NCBI GenBank assembly: GCA_955651735.1
Contig: CATPAM010000246.1
Location: forward strand, 1 to 14,882
Direction: 5' to 3'
Length of the DNA: 14,882 nucleotides
DNA from: Candidatus Acidiferrales bacterium
Lineage (GTDB): Bacteria; Acidobacteriota; Terriglobia; Acidiferrales; UBA7541
The notes below the pieces were generated by a model, which was not told the origin of the DNA, searched no databases, and saw only the letters and a list, made by a program, of their open reading frames with translations. This document shows, piece after piece, positions 7,860 to 14,529 of this stretch. Numbering within the stretch: position 1 is the first letter of the stretch; each line of letters starts with the position of its first letter. Made by a program: the position numbers and the translations under genes.

Positions 7860-8089
7860 CTGTTCACAGGTTCGTCTCCTAGAAGGAATGATGACCCCTG
7901 ACATGTCTACGCTAGCCCCTTCCAGAAGCATGGGGGCACAAAGATGTTTTTGACGTGCCGAAACTTGTATTGCCCGTAACGACCAGTTCAATCTCAGGCG
8001 GCGACTGCTCTCACGAATCTCGATACCGGCAACGGTTCCCCGTTACACTGCGTCTGAGAGGGAGACTTTACAACACGCGGGAGATACTT

Positions 8090-8419
8090 GTGCGAACGAT
8101 TTTGCTGCTGACCATCTCAAACATCTTCATGACCTTCGCTTGGTATGGCCACCTCAAATACCGCAGTGAAGCTTTGTGGAAAGTGATCTTGGCAAGCTGG
8201 GGCATCGCCTTCTTTTAATATTGTTTCCAGGTTCCGGCAAACCGCATTGGTTCGTACGAGTTTACGACCGCGCAGCTCAAGACCATCCAGGAAGTGATCA
8301 CGCTGTCGGTATTTTCCGTTTTTTCCATCTTGTACCTCGGCGAGAAGCTGAAATGGAATTACGCGGCGGGATTTGGGTGCATTTTCCTCGCCGTGTTTTT
8401 TGTATTTCACAAATGGTGA
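8090..8419 (+). pseudogene. DUF486 (DMT-type) small membrane protein gene with an in-frame TAA
   Basis: From a GTG at 8090, with GGGAG six bases upstream, a single frame encodes a typical DUF486 four-helix membrane protein of 109 codons. The N-terminal part reads TILLLTISNIFMTFAWYGH and ASWGIAFF. The C-terminal part reads YCFQVPANRIGSYEF, LKTIQEVITLSVFSVF, YLGEKLKWNYAAGFG and FVFHKW, ending at a TGA at 8417-8419. Codon 43 (8216-8218) is TAA, where I recall family members having Glu (FFEYC). A single G-to-T change in GAA would explain it. Everything else is intact and in frame, so the break is recent or is a sequencing error. The transport or other role of DUF486 is not established. The gene is convergent with DUF2071, 7 bases away. 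Confidence 0.88.
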
Positions 8420-8426
8420 GCGTTCG

Positions 8427-9173
8427 TCAGGCGATGCGATGCGGCACCCACGCCACCATGTCCTGGCGCTGCGCGAAATATAGAAGGGGCAGTTCAACAG
8501 GAATAGGTAGGCCCGCGGCTTCGGCCATGGAGTTTCGCGCGAATCGCGCTTCGGCTGGTTGCAGCAGCCACGGCGAATGATGGATTTCGCCGCTATAGAC
8601 GCGCCCTCCCGATGCCGCCGAATACAGGCAATAGCGCTCCGTCAGGAAGTGCTCCAACGTACCGCGCTGCGGCTCGAAGGCTTCCCCGGCACCGCGGTAT
8701 CGCGCCTCCAAAACAGCACGAGGCGCCCCTGGATGAGTGCGCTCGCTTTGATACTGAATCCAGCCATCAACGTCCGTGCAGGTCATGCGCGCCCGGAAAT
8801 AGGGCAGGTGAAAAGACAATCGAGCCGCGGCCACAGCTACTGGGTTTGCGGCATCCAGGCTGAAGAACCAAACTCCGGGCCTGCCTTGCGCCGAGACGTA
8901 GGTCCGAACGTTCAACTCAGGAAAAGCGGAGAGGCATGGCAGCGCGGGCGTCCACCGCAATCGCACTCCCGACATGCGGAACGGCACAACGCCAAGCCAC
9001 GCCTGTCCCTCAAATGAATCGATCTCAAGTTCTGCTGGAATGTGAGGCCGCAGCACGGCCGCATCCACCTTCCAGTGTGCAAACAGAAGGTCGTACCACG
9101 ACTGCTCCATGATCCACGGCCCGGACGGCAGCGACCAGGGTCGATGCGCAATGCGATTTAATATGGAAGACAT
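8427..9173 (-). CDS. DUF2071 (YqjF-type) family protein
   Basis: This encodes 248 residues from the ATG at 9171-9173. The frame stays open about 47 codons further upstream, but that extension is unlike the family, which starts close to the RPWSLPSGPWIMEQSWYDLL stretch (residues 11-30). Family landmarks include LLFAHWKV, LRPHIPAELEIDSFEGQAWL, the core FPELNVRTYV (84-93), and GRPGVWFFSLDAANPVAV (98-115). The C-terminal segment has YSGEIHHSPWLLQPAEA. The SD is poor. DUF2071 proteins are cytoplasmic and structurally related to acetoacetate decarboxylase-like folds, but no reaction is established and I see no diagnostic catalytic residue. The gene is divergent from the OsmC gene, with about 125 bases between them. 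The frame is intact despite its broken neighbour. Confidence 0.93.
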   Translation of the reverse strand: MSSILNRIAHRPWSLPSGPWIMEQSWYDLLFAHWKVDAAVLRPHIPAELEIDSFEGQAWLGVVPFRMSGVRLRWTPALPCLSAFPELNVRTYVSAQGRPGVWFFSLDAANPVAVAAARLSFHLPYFRARMTCTDVDGWIQYQSERTHPGAPRAVLEARYRGAGEAFEPQRGTLEHFLTERYCLYSAASGGRVYSGEIHHSPWLLQPAEARFARNSMAEAAGLPIPVELPLLYFAQRQDMVAWVPHRIA

Positions 9174-9298
9174 CGTATGTGAACGCTCGACTCTCGACAG
9201 CTTCGCCCGTTCAATATACCCTTCGGAGGCGTCAAAGAATCGAATCCTCTGGATTGCAAATCGTTCAAAAGCTTCAAATAGCAGCAAGGAGAGACAGC

Positions 9299-9724
9299 AT
9301 GCAACGCAAAGCAAGCGCCGTCTGGCAAGGTGACCTGAAGACCGGCAAAGGCTCGATTTCCACCGACAGCGGCGTCCTCAAGCAAACGCAGTATTCCTTT
9401 AGCACGCGCTTTGAGAACGGCGTGGGTACTAATCCTGAGGAGCTGCTGGCCGCGGCACACGCCGGGTGTTTCACGATGGCGCTTTCCGCGCAGCTTGGCG
9501 GCGCCGGCTTGACCGCGCAGAAGCTGGAAACCACCGCAACCGTCAGCCTGGAGAAGGTTGGTGACGGCTTCAGCATCACCAAGAGCCATCTCGACCTAGT
9601 GGCCCGCGTTCCCGGTGCTGACAAGGCAAAGTTTGACGCCGCGGTGAAGGCTGCCGAAACCGGCTGCCCCGTTTCCAAACTTTTCAAAGCGGAAATCTCC
9701 GTCAGCGCACGACTTGAATCCTAG
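9299..9724 (+). CDS. osmC: OsmC-family peroxiredoxin
   Basis: This encodes 141 residues. OsmC is a cytoplasmic thiol peroxidase that reduces organic hydroperoxides and is induced by osmotic or oxidative stress. The two redox cysteines are C57 in AAAHAGCFTMAL and C123 in TGCPVSKLF, almost the spacing of E. coli OsmC. The conserved Arg (R37 in STRFENG) and Glu in NPEELLAAAHA are also present. The ATG at 9299 has AAGGAG seven bases upstream (9286-9291), a strong SD. The open frame extends further upstream, but that extension has no family likeness. The channel gene follows after 32 bases with no terminator between, so cotranscription is possible. Among OsmC, Ohr and YhfA subfamilies the length and motif spacing favour OsmC. 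Confidence 0.95.
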   Translation: MQRKASAVWQGDLKTGKGSISTDSGVLKQTQYSFSTRFENGVGTNPEELLAAAHAGCFTMALSAQLGGAGLTAQKLETTATVSLEKVGDGFSITKSHLDLVARVPGADKAKFDAAVKAAETGCPVSKLFKAEISVSARLES

Positions 9725-9756
9725 GCCAGCGCTTTGCTTGCCGAGCCGACGAATTA

Positions 9757-10914
9757 ATGACTTCCGTGATTCCAGCGCCGGGCGAGTTTTTGGCGGGCGT
9801 TGTCCTTTTTCTCATCGTAGTCTGGGACGCCTTTGAAGCTATCATTCTGCCGCGTCGGGTGACACGAAAGTTTCGCCTGACTAGGCTGTTTTTCCGGTCT
9901 ACGTGGGCAGTTTGGAAATTCGTGGTGAACCTGGTGCCTACGCGGAAGCCCCGTGAAGCAATGCTCGGCTTCTACGGGCCCCTCTCGCTGCTGCTGCTAA
10001 TCGGAGTCTGGGCCATCGGCCTGGTGTTCGGTTTTGGCTTGATGCAGTACGGCACAGGCTCAGCGCTGATCGCTTCGGGCTCACCTCCGGGTTTCTGGAC
10101 CGACCTCTATCTGAGCGGCACCACATTTTTCACGTTGGGGCTCGGGGATGTGATTCCTCGCTCTGGCTTGGCCAGGGCGCTCGTGGTTGCCGAGGCGGGC
10201 TTCGGTTTCGGCTTTCTAGCGGCTATCATTGGGTACCTGCCGTTCATCTACGGTTCCTTCTCCCAACGTGAGGTGAATATTTCGCTGCTGGATTCGCGCG
10301 CCGGCACTCCTCCGACCGCCGGCGAACTCCTGCGCCGCCACAGCTACGAAGGCGGCCAGGATGCCTTGCGCGAGCTGCTGAAAGACTGGGAATTGTGGTC
10401 CGCAGAGCTGATGGAGAGTCACCTCTCCTATCCCGTTTTGGCGTACTTTCGGTCCCAGCACGATAATCAGTCGTGGATCGCTTCGCTAACCGCGATTCTC
10501 GACACCTGCGCACTGGTTAAGGTCGGCATCGATGATGCTTGCGAACGCCAGGCCGAACTTACGTTTGCGATTGCGCGCCATGCGGTTGTCGATCTGTCAC
10601 AAGTCTTCGGCACTGAACCGAAAGCACTTCCGCACGAACGCCTTACAGCGGCTGAACTGAGCCGCATCCGGGACACTCTGGCGCAACATGGCCTGAAACT
10701 GAAAGACGGAGAGGAAGCGGACCGCAAGCTCACCGCGCTGCGCGGCATGTACGAGCCTTATATCTTTGCGCTGGCGACCTATTTAAATCAGACACTGCCG
10801 CCGTGGATTCCACAGAAAAAAGGAAAGGACAATTGGCAGACCACCGCGTGGGGCGAATCGGCGGGTCTGGTGGAAAAGAAGACGGAAGCAGTGGGCGTTG
10901 ACGATCATTTGTAA
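9757..10914 (+). CDS. Pore-loop potassium-channel-like membrane protein with a TLGLGD filter
   Basis: This encodes 385 residues with membrane segments at about 9-30, 72-95 and 137-166. A pore loop lies between the second and third segments (113-133). The selectivity filter reads T126-L-G-L-G-D131, in line with TVGYGD of K+ channels but with Leu for Tyr. Eukaryotic K2P channels such as TWIK-1 use TIGLGD in the second pore, so K+ selectivity remains likely. The segment between the first and second helices is very basic (LPRRVTRKFRLTRLFFR). After residue 168 about 215 cytoplasmic residues follow, mostly helical, with no RCK glycine-rich nucleotide motif and no cyclic-nucleotide domain that I recognise. 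The ATG at 9757 lacks a good SD. The gene follows osmC by 32 bases. The ion-channel call is good; gating is unknown. Confidence 0.88.
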   Translation: MTSVIPAPGEFLAGVVLFLIVVWDAFEAIILPRRVTRKFRLTRLFFRSTWAVWKFVVNLVPTRKPREAMLGFYGPLSLLLLIGVWAIGLVFGFGLMQYGTGSALIASGSPPGFWTDLYLSGTTFFTLGLGDVIPRSGLARALVVAEAGFGFGFLAAIIGYLPFIYGSFSQREVNISLLDSRAGTPPTAGELLRRHSYEGGQDALRELLKDWELWSAELMESHLSYPVLAYFRSQHDNQSWIASLTAILDTCALVKVGIDDACERQAELTFAIARHAVVDLSQVFGTEPKALPHERLTAAELSRIRDTLAQHGLKLKDGEEADRKLTALRGMYEPYIFALATYLNQTLPPWIPQKKGKDNWQTTAWGESAGLVEKKTEAVGVDDHL

Positions 10915-10993
10915 CATGGTACGGACTCCCGATCGCGCTATTCGTGAACAGCGCCTGTGAACAGTTCGGGCGGCAATTCAATGGAGAACTCGC

Positions 10994-11956
10994 ATGAAAG
11001 CAATTCGCGTACATCAATTCGGCGGCCCTGAAGTTCTGAAACTGGAGGAAATCGCAACGCCCAAACCAGAGGCGGGTCAAGTGCTGGTGCGCGTGCGCGC
11101 GGCCGGCGTTAATCCCTACGATACTTACATGCGCGCCGGCACGTACGCCATTAAACCGCACCTCCCGTACACCCCGGGCTCCGACGCCGCGGGCACGATT
11201 GAAGCTGTCGGAAGTGGCGTCACCAAGGTGAAAACCGGCGATCGCGTTTACACCGCGCAAACCTTGACCGGAGCGTACGCCGAGTATGCGCTGGCACTCG
11301 AAGATCAGGTGCACCGTCTTCCGCAAAACATTTCGTTCGAGCAGGGCGCTGGGGTTTGGGTTCCTTACGGTACGGCATACCACGCGCTTCATCACTTCGC
11401 CAAAGCGCGCGCCGGAGAAACGGTCCTGGTGCACGGAGCCAGCGGCGGTGTGGGCACCGCGTCGCTGCAAATTGCCCGGGCTATGGGGCTAACCGTGTTC
11501 TGCACCGCCGGCACAGACAAGGGACTCGACCTCGTGAAACGCGAAGGCGCGCATCAGGCACTCAATCACACGAAGGCTGGCTACCAAGACGAAATCATGA
11601 AAGGAAGCGGTGGTCGAGGTGTTGATGTGATTCTCGAAATGCTGGCAAATGTGAACCTCGGCGGCGATCTCAAGATGCTGGCTCTGCACGGCCGCGTCGT
11701 CGTCATCGGCAGCCGCGGCGATGCCACTATAACGCCGCGCGACATTATGTCGCGTCGCGCGTCTGTTCTCGCATTCACGTTGTGGGCAGCGCAGCCCGCG
11801 GAAATTGCGGAAATCCACGCCGGGCTGATCGCCGGCCTGGAGAACGGCACACTCCGCCCCGTCGTCGGCAAACAACTGCCGCTCGCGGAGGCGGCTCGCG
11901 CACACAAGGAAATCCTGGAGCCTGGAGCCGCCGGCAAGATCGTCCTTGTCCATTGA
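10994..11956 (+). CDS. NADPH:quinone oxidoreductase, zeta-crystallin type
   Basis: This encodes 320 residues of the zinc-free quinone reductase branch of the medium-chain dehydrogenase family, which transfers one electron from NADPH to quinones. The catalytic N-terminal domain has GVNPYDTYMRAGTY (38-51) and LPYTPGSDAAGTIEAVG. The Rossmann domain has LVHGASGGVG (145-154) and the dinucleotide-side stretch TAGTDKG. The EMLANVNL segment (215-222) and the VIGSRG turn are typical of the zeta-crystallin subgroup, and much of the protein reads very close to the vertebrate enzyme. No structural-zinc cysteine cluster is present. The ATG at 10994 has GGAG seven bases upstream. The gene is probably separate from the channel gene (79-base gap) and from the glycosyltransferase, which has its own promoter. 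Confidence 0.94.
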   Translation: MKAIRVHQFGGPEVLKLEEIATPKPEAGQVLVRVRAAGVNPYDTYMRAGTYAIKPHLPYTPGSDAAGTIEAVGSGVTKVKTGDRVYTAQTLTGAYAEYALALEDQVHRLPQNISFEQGAGVWVPYGTAYHALHHFAKARAGETVLVHGASGGVGTASLQIARAMGLTVFCTAGTDKGLDLVKREGAHQALNHTKAGYQDEIMKGSGGRGVDVILEMLANVNLGGDLKMLALHGRVVVIGSRGDATITPRDIMSRRASVLAFTLWAAQPAEIAEIHAGLIAGLENGTLRPVVGKQLPLAEAARAHKEILEPGAAGKIVLVH

Positions 11957-11970
11957 TTTCTGTGCCGGAT

Positions 11971-11989
11971 CTGAGCGAAGTAGGCTCAG
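11971..11989 (+). other. Short hairpin after the quinone reductase gene
   Basis: CTGAGC and GCTCAG form a six-bp perfect stem around a seven-base loop, starting about 15 bases after the oxidoreductase stop. No T-run follows, so this is at most a weak terminator or a 3' end-stabilising structure. It could also be chance. Confidence 0.25.
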
Positions 11990-12010
11990 CGGAGTGCAGA
12001 CCTCGTATCG

Positions 12011-12038
12011 TTGACTGTTCCGGCCTCAGCCGTATAAT
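12011..12038 (+). promoter_or_regulatory. Sigma-70 type promoter for the glycosyltransferase gene
   Basis: TTGACT (12011-12016) and a perfect TATAAT (12033-12038) are separated by 16 bases. Transcription would begin near 12045 and leave a leader of about 44 bases before the GTG at 12089. This is the best promoter match in the window and makes the glycosyltransferase an independent unit. Both hexamers are seen directly; activity is inferred. Confidence 0.7.
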
Positions 12039-12088
12039 CGATAGCACCGCAGCCAGACACCAGCTCGGGACTGCCAGAGACACTCGTC

Positions 12089-13717
12089 GTGCACACAACC
12101 CTTCTCACTCCGGCCTTGCTCGCCGCGCATACGACAGGCATCGGCCAGTATTGGCACAAAATCAGCGATCCTACCTTTAAGGGCATTTATCACGTCAACG
12201 TCTTTGACCTGGCGATGATGATTCCCTATTTCCTGGTACTTTTCGTTCTCGCCACGTACGGCTTGCATCGCTATTGGCTGGTCTACGATTACTATAAGTA
12301 TGCGCGCAACATTCCGGGACCGCCTCCGGTGGCGACGCACTGGCCGCGCGTCACCGTACAGCTTCCCATCTTCAATGAGCGCTACGTAATCGAGCGTCTC
12401 GTCGAAGCAGTATCGCGCTTCGATTACCCGCACGAACTTCTTGACATTCAGGTTCTCGACGACTCAACTGACGAGACGCAGCAGGTCGCGAGCGCTTGCG
12501 TCGCGCGCTTCGCCGCGCAGGGCCTGCCGATCACGTACATTCACCGCACCAACCGCGAAGGCTATAAGGCCGGGGCTCTTGAGAACGGCTTGAAAACCGC
12601 GCGCGGCGAATTTGTGGCCATCTTCGACGCGGACTTTATTCCCGCTTCCGATTTTCTGCGGCGCAGCATTCCTTACTTCCAGAACGAGAAGATTGGCATG
12701 GTGCAGGCGCGGTGGATCTACTTAAATCGCGACTATTCGCTGCTCACGCAGGTTGAAACAATCTTGCTGGACGGTCACTTCGTTGTCGAGCACGGTGCGC
12801 GCTCGCGGCGCGGCACCTTTTTCAATTTCAACGGCACCGCGGGCGTCTGGCGGCGCCAAGCCATCGAAGACGCCGGGGGCTGGGAGCACGACACGCTGAC
12901 CGAAGATACGGATCTTTCTTATCGCGCGCAGTTGCATGGCTGGAAATTTCTCTACCTTCCGGACATTGAGTGCGCTTCTGAGCTGCCCGTTGACATGAAC
13001 GGGTTTAAGGCGCAACAAGCACGCTGGGCCAAAGGCCTAATGCAAACCGCGAAGAAGATTTTGCCGCGTGTAATGAAGTCCAACGCGCCGCGGCACGTCA
13101 AAGCCGAAGCTTTCTTCCACCTCACCGCCAACATCAGCTACCCGCTAATGGTTTTGCTCTCGACCATGCTACTGCCCGCGATGATTGTGCGTTTCTATCA
13201 AGGCTGGTTCCAGATGCTGGTGGTCGATCTGCCGTTGTTCCTCGCTTCCACCTGCTCGATCTCCAGCTTTTACCTCGTAGCGCAAAAGGAGCTGCGTCCC
13301 AAAAGTTGGTGGCGCACTTTCCTGTACATGCCTTTTGTGATGGCCACCGGAATCGGAATCTCCGTTCGCAACGCGCAAGCCGTAATCGAAGCCATCATCG
13401 GCAAGAAAAGCGAGTTCGCGCGCACAGCGAAATACAAGATCGAAGGCAAGGGCGATTCATTCGTAGCCAAGAAATACCGGAACAAGGCCGGCTGGATGCC
13501 TTATGCGGAAGTCCTTCTGGGCATCTATTTCTTCTTCACGGTGCTCTACGCCATTGTCAATGAAAACTACGCCACGGTCCCATTCTTGCTGCTATTCGTC
13601 TGGGGATATTTGTACACCGGCTGCATGTCCCTGGGGCAAACCTACTTCGCGCATCTGCGCTTTGGTGTAAACGCACCGAAAATGCGCCCTGCCTCCTCCG
13701 GTGCTCCCGGCTTCTAG
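12089..13717 (+). CDS. Processive family 2 glycosyltransferase (cellulose/mannan synthase-like)
   Basis: This encodes 542 residues of a membrane-bound GT-A enzyme that builds a beta-linked polysaccharide or glycosylates a lipid at the cytoplasmic face. One membrane segment lies at about 38-60. The catalytic domain then carries VTVQLPIFNE (88-97), DD at 124-125, DAD at 180-182, TED at 271-273 and QQARW at 309-313. This is the full D, DxD, TED, QxxRW set of processive GT2 enzymes. At least four hydrophobic segments follow: 348-366, 376-398, 410-425 and the pair 473-515. No PilZ domain is present, so direct cyclic-di-GMP control is not indicated. The start is a GTG at 12089 with a weak SD; the next in-frame ATG lies inside the first membrane helix. 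The sugar cannot be named. No bcsB-type partner is next to it. Confidence 0.94.
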   Translation: MHTTLLTPALLAAHTTGIGQYWHKISDPTFKGIYHVNVFDLAMMIPYFLVLFVLATYGLHRYWLVYDYYKYARNIPGPPPVATHWPRVTVQLPIFNERYVIERLVEAVSRFDYPHELLDIQVLDDSTDETQQVASACVARFAAQGLPITYIHRTNREGYKAGALENGLKTARGEFVAIFDADFIPASDFLRRSIPYFQNEKIGMVQARWIYLNRDYSLLTQVETILLDGHFVVEHGARSRRGTFFNFNGTAGVWRRQAIEDAGGWEHDTLTEDTDLSYRAQLHGWKFLYLPDIECASELPVDMNGFKAQQARWAKGLMQTAKKILPRVMKSNAPRHVKAEAFFHLTANISYPLMVLLSTMLLPAMIVRFYQGWFQMLVVDLPLFLASTCSISSFYLVAQKELRPKSWWRTFLYMPFVMATGIGISVRNAQAVIEAIIGKKSEFARTAKYKIEGKGDSFVAKKYRNKAGWMPYAEVLLGIYFFFTVLYAIVNENYATVPFLLLFVWGYLYTGCMSLGQTYFAHLRFGVNAPKMRPASSGAPGF

Positions 13718-13739
13718 ATTCCACCGAGACAAAAAGAAT

Positions 13740-13779
13740 CTCCGGGAATCGCGGGTGGGGTGTATCGCGATTCCCGGAG
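13740..13779 (-). terminator. Strong intrinsic terminator in the convergent gap
   Basis: CTCCGGGAATCGCG (13740-13753) pairs perfectly with 13766-13779 around a 12-base loop. On the minus strand the stem is followed by ATTCTTTTTG, so it ends the minus-strand gene whose stop lies at 13803. On the plus strand no T-run follows (GTCTGCC), so it would stop glycosyltransferase transcripts poorly, although it can protect their 3' end. Confidence 0.75.
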
Positions 13780-13802
13780 GTCTGCCGAGCGCCGAGCTCC
13801 CT

Positions 13803-14216
13803 TCACTGAGCCGTCGCAGCAGAAACGGGGGTATATGGGCGGGTCGAGGAAGCTCTGGGGGCGCGCTCGCGCCGGATCGCGGCCATGGCGTACCGCGCGA
13901 TGGAAGCAATGCCTGCGAGCAGAATCAGCGCAACGCTGGCGTCAACAATCGCCATCCGCGTCACGCCTGCTTCGAGCGTCACATCTCTGCGGTTCGCAAG
14001 CGCCAGCGTGCTCTCCGCCGCTCCCTTCTCTCCCGCTGCTTGCGAATTCTGCACCGCTCGCACTGCCACGACTTTGCTGAGCGCCGGCGTTCCAGGGTTC
14101 GCATCGAAGTAAGTTGGGTCCATGTCCTGCTGTGCGCGGGCTGAGCCTGCCATCAACAGCGCGGCTCCCAATCCCAGCATCACCATCTGCATGGGAATTT
14201 TAGCTTGAAATTTCAT
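13803..14216 (-). CDS. Hypothetical small secreted or membrane protein
   Basis: This encodes 137 residues from the ATG at 14216, which has GGGAGGA upstream at a good distance. The longer frame back to 14285 adds residues with no signal-like features, so the shorter form is preferred. Residues 9-28 form a signal peptide with a likely cleavage site at SARA-QQ. The mature part begins QQDMDPTYFDANPG and has an Ala-rich, polar, extracytoplasmic region. A second hydrophobic segment follows at about residues 89-110 (MAIVDASVALILLAGIASIA), then a basic tail (IRRERAPR). The topology is therefore a short periplasmic loop between the signal and one C-terminal anchor, with the tail in the cytoplasm. I do not recognise the family. 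The gene ends at a strong terminator and is divergent from the FHA gene. Confidence 0.75.
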   Translation of the reverse strand: MKFQAKIPMQMVMLGLGAALLMAGSARAQQDMDPTYFDANPGTPALSKVVAVRAVQNSQAAGEKGAAESTLALANRRDVTLEAGVTRMAIVDASVALILLAGIASIARYAMAAIRRERAPRASSTRPYTPVSAATAQ

Positions 14217-14529
14217 GTCGTCCTCCCGCTTCGCTAGTTGAAATTCGCCAGATGTATCAAGGGATTGCAACTCCGTTGCCAACACCGTCGCACGGCATGC
14301 CGTGCTCCTGGGATCCGACTAATCATTGAAGCTGTGGCACTTAAAATACTGCCCTCGACGAGGCGACCGTGAGGGGCGGGCGCTCACACGCCCGGGCTCT
14401 CTCTGTTCAGATATGGCCGCCTATCTCTTCGGATAGAGCCTCGCTAGTGGTAACTTCCCGGGGTTTGGGCCTAGAATACGCAGCAGCCTGGCGGCTGTTC
14501 TCGTCACTGCGACCCAGCAAGGCCTATTT
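14217..14529. other. Divergent intergenic region (313 bases)
   Basis: This gap separates the small secreted protein gene (leftwards) from the FHA gene (rightwards). It holds the SD of the left gene, a perfect 16-bp palindrome and the SD of the FHA gene (AAGG at 14519-14522). A GC-rich stretch around 14371-14395 has a 6-bp stem, CGGGCG with CGCCCG. I see no convincing -10/-35 pair in either direction and no RNA gene. Confidence 0.5.
14290..14305. promoter_or_regulatory. Perfect 16-bp palindrome, candidate operator
   Basis: GCACGGCATGCCGTGC is its own reverse complement over 16 bases with no spacer. It lies about 74 bases upstream of the left gene's ATG and about 225 bases upstream of the FHA start. 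A site like this would suit a dimeric repressor or activator of the left gene. No regulator gene is visible in the window, so the binding protein is unknown. Confidence 0.4.

Noticed and set aside
7955..8218. An 87-residue protein starting at 7955
   Set aside because: Residues before the GTG at 8090 have no family likeness, and the true DUF486 start has a good SD at 8079-8083.
14335..14352. TGGCAC followed by TGC, resembling a sigma-54 promoter upstream of the FHA gene
   Set aside because: The GG-to-GC distance is 15 bases rather than 12, and the -12 element lacks TTGC.
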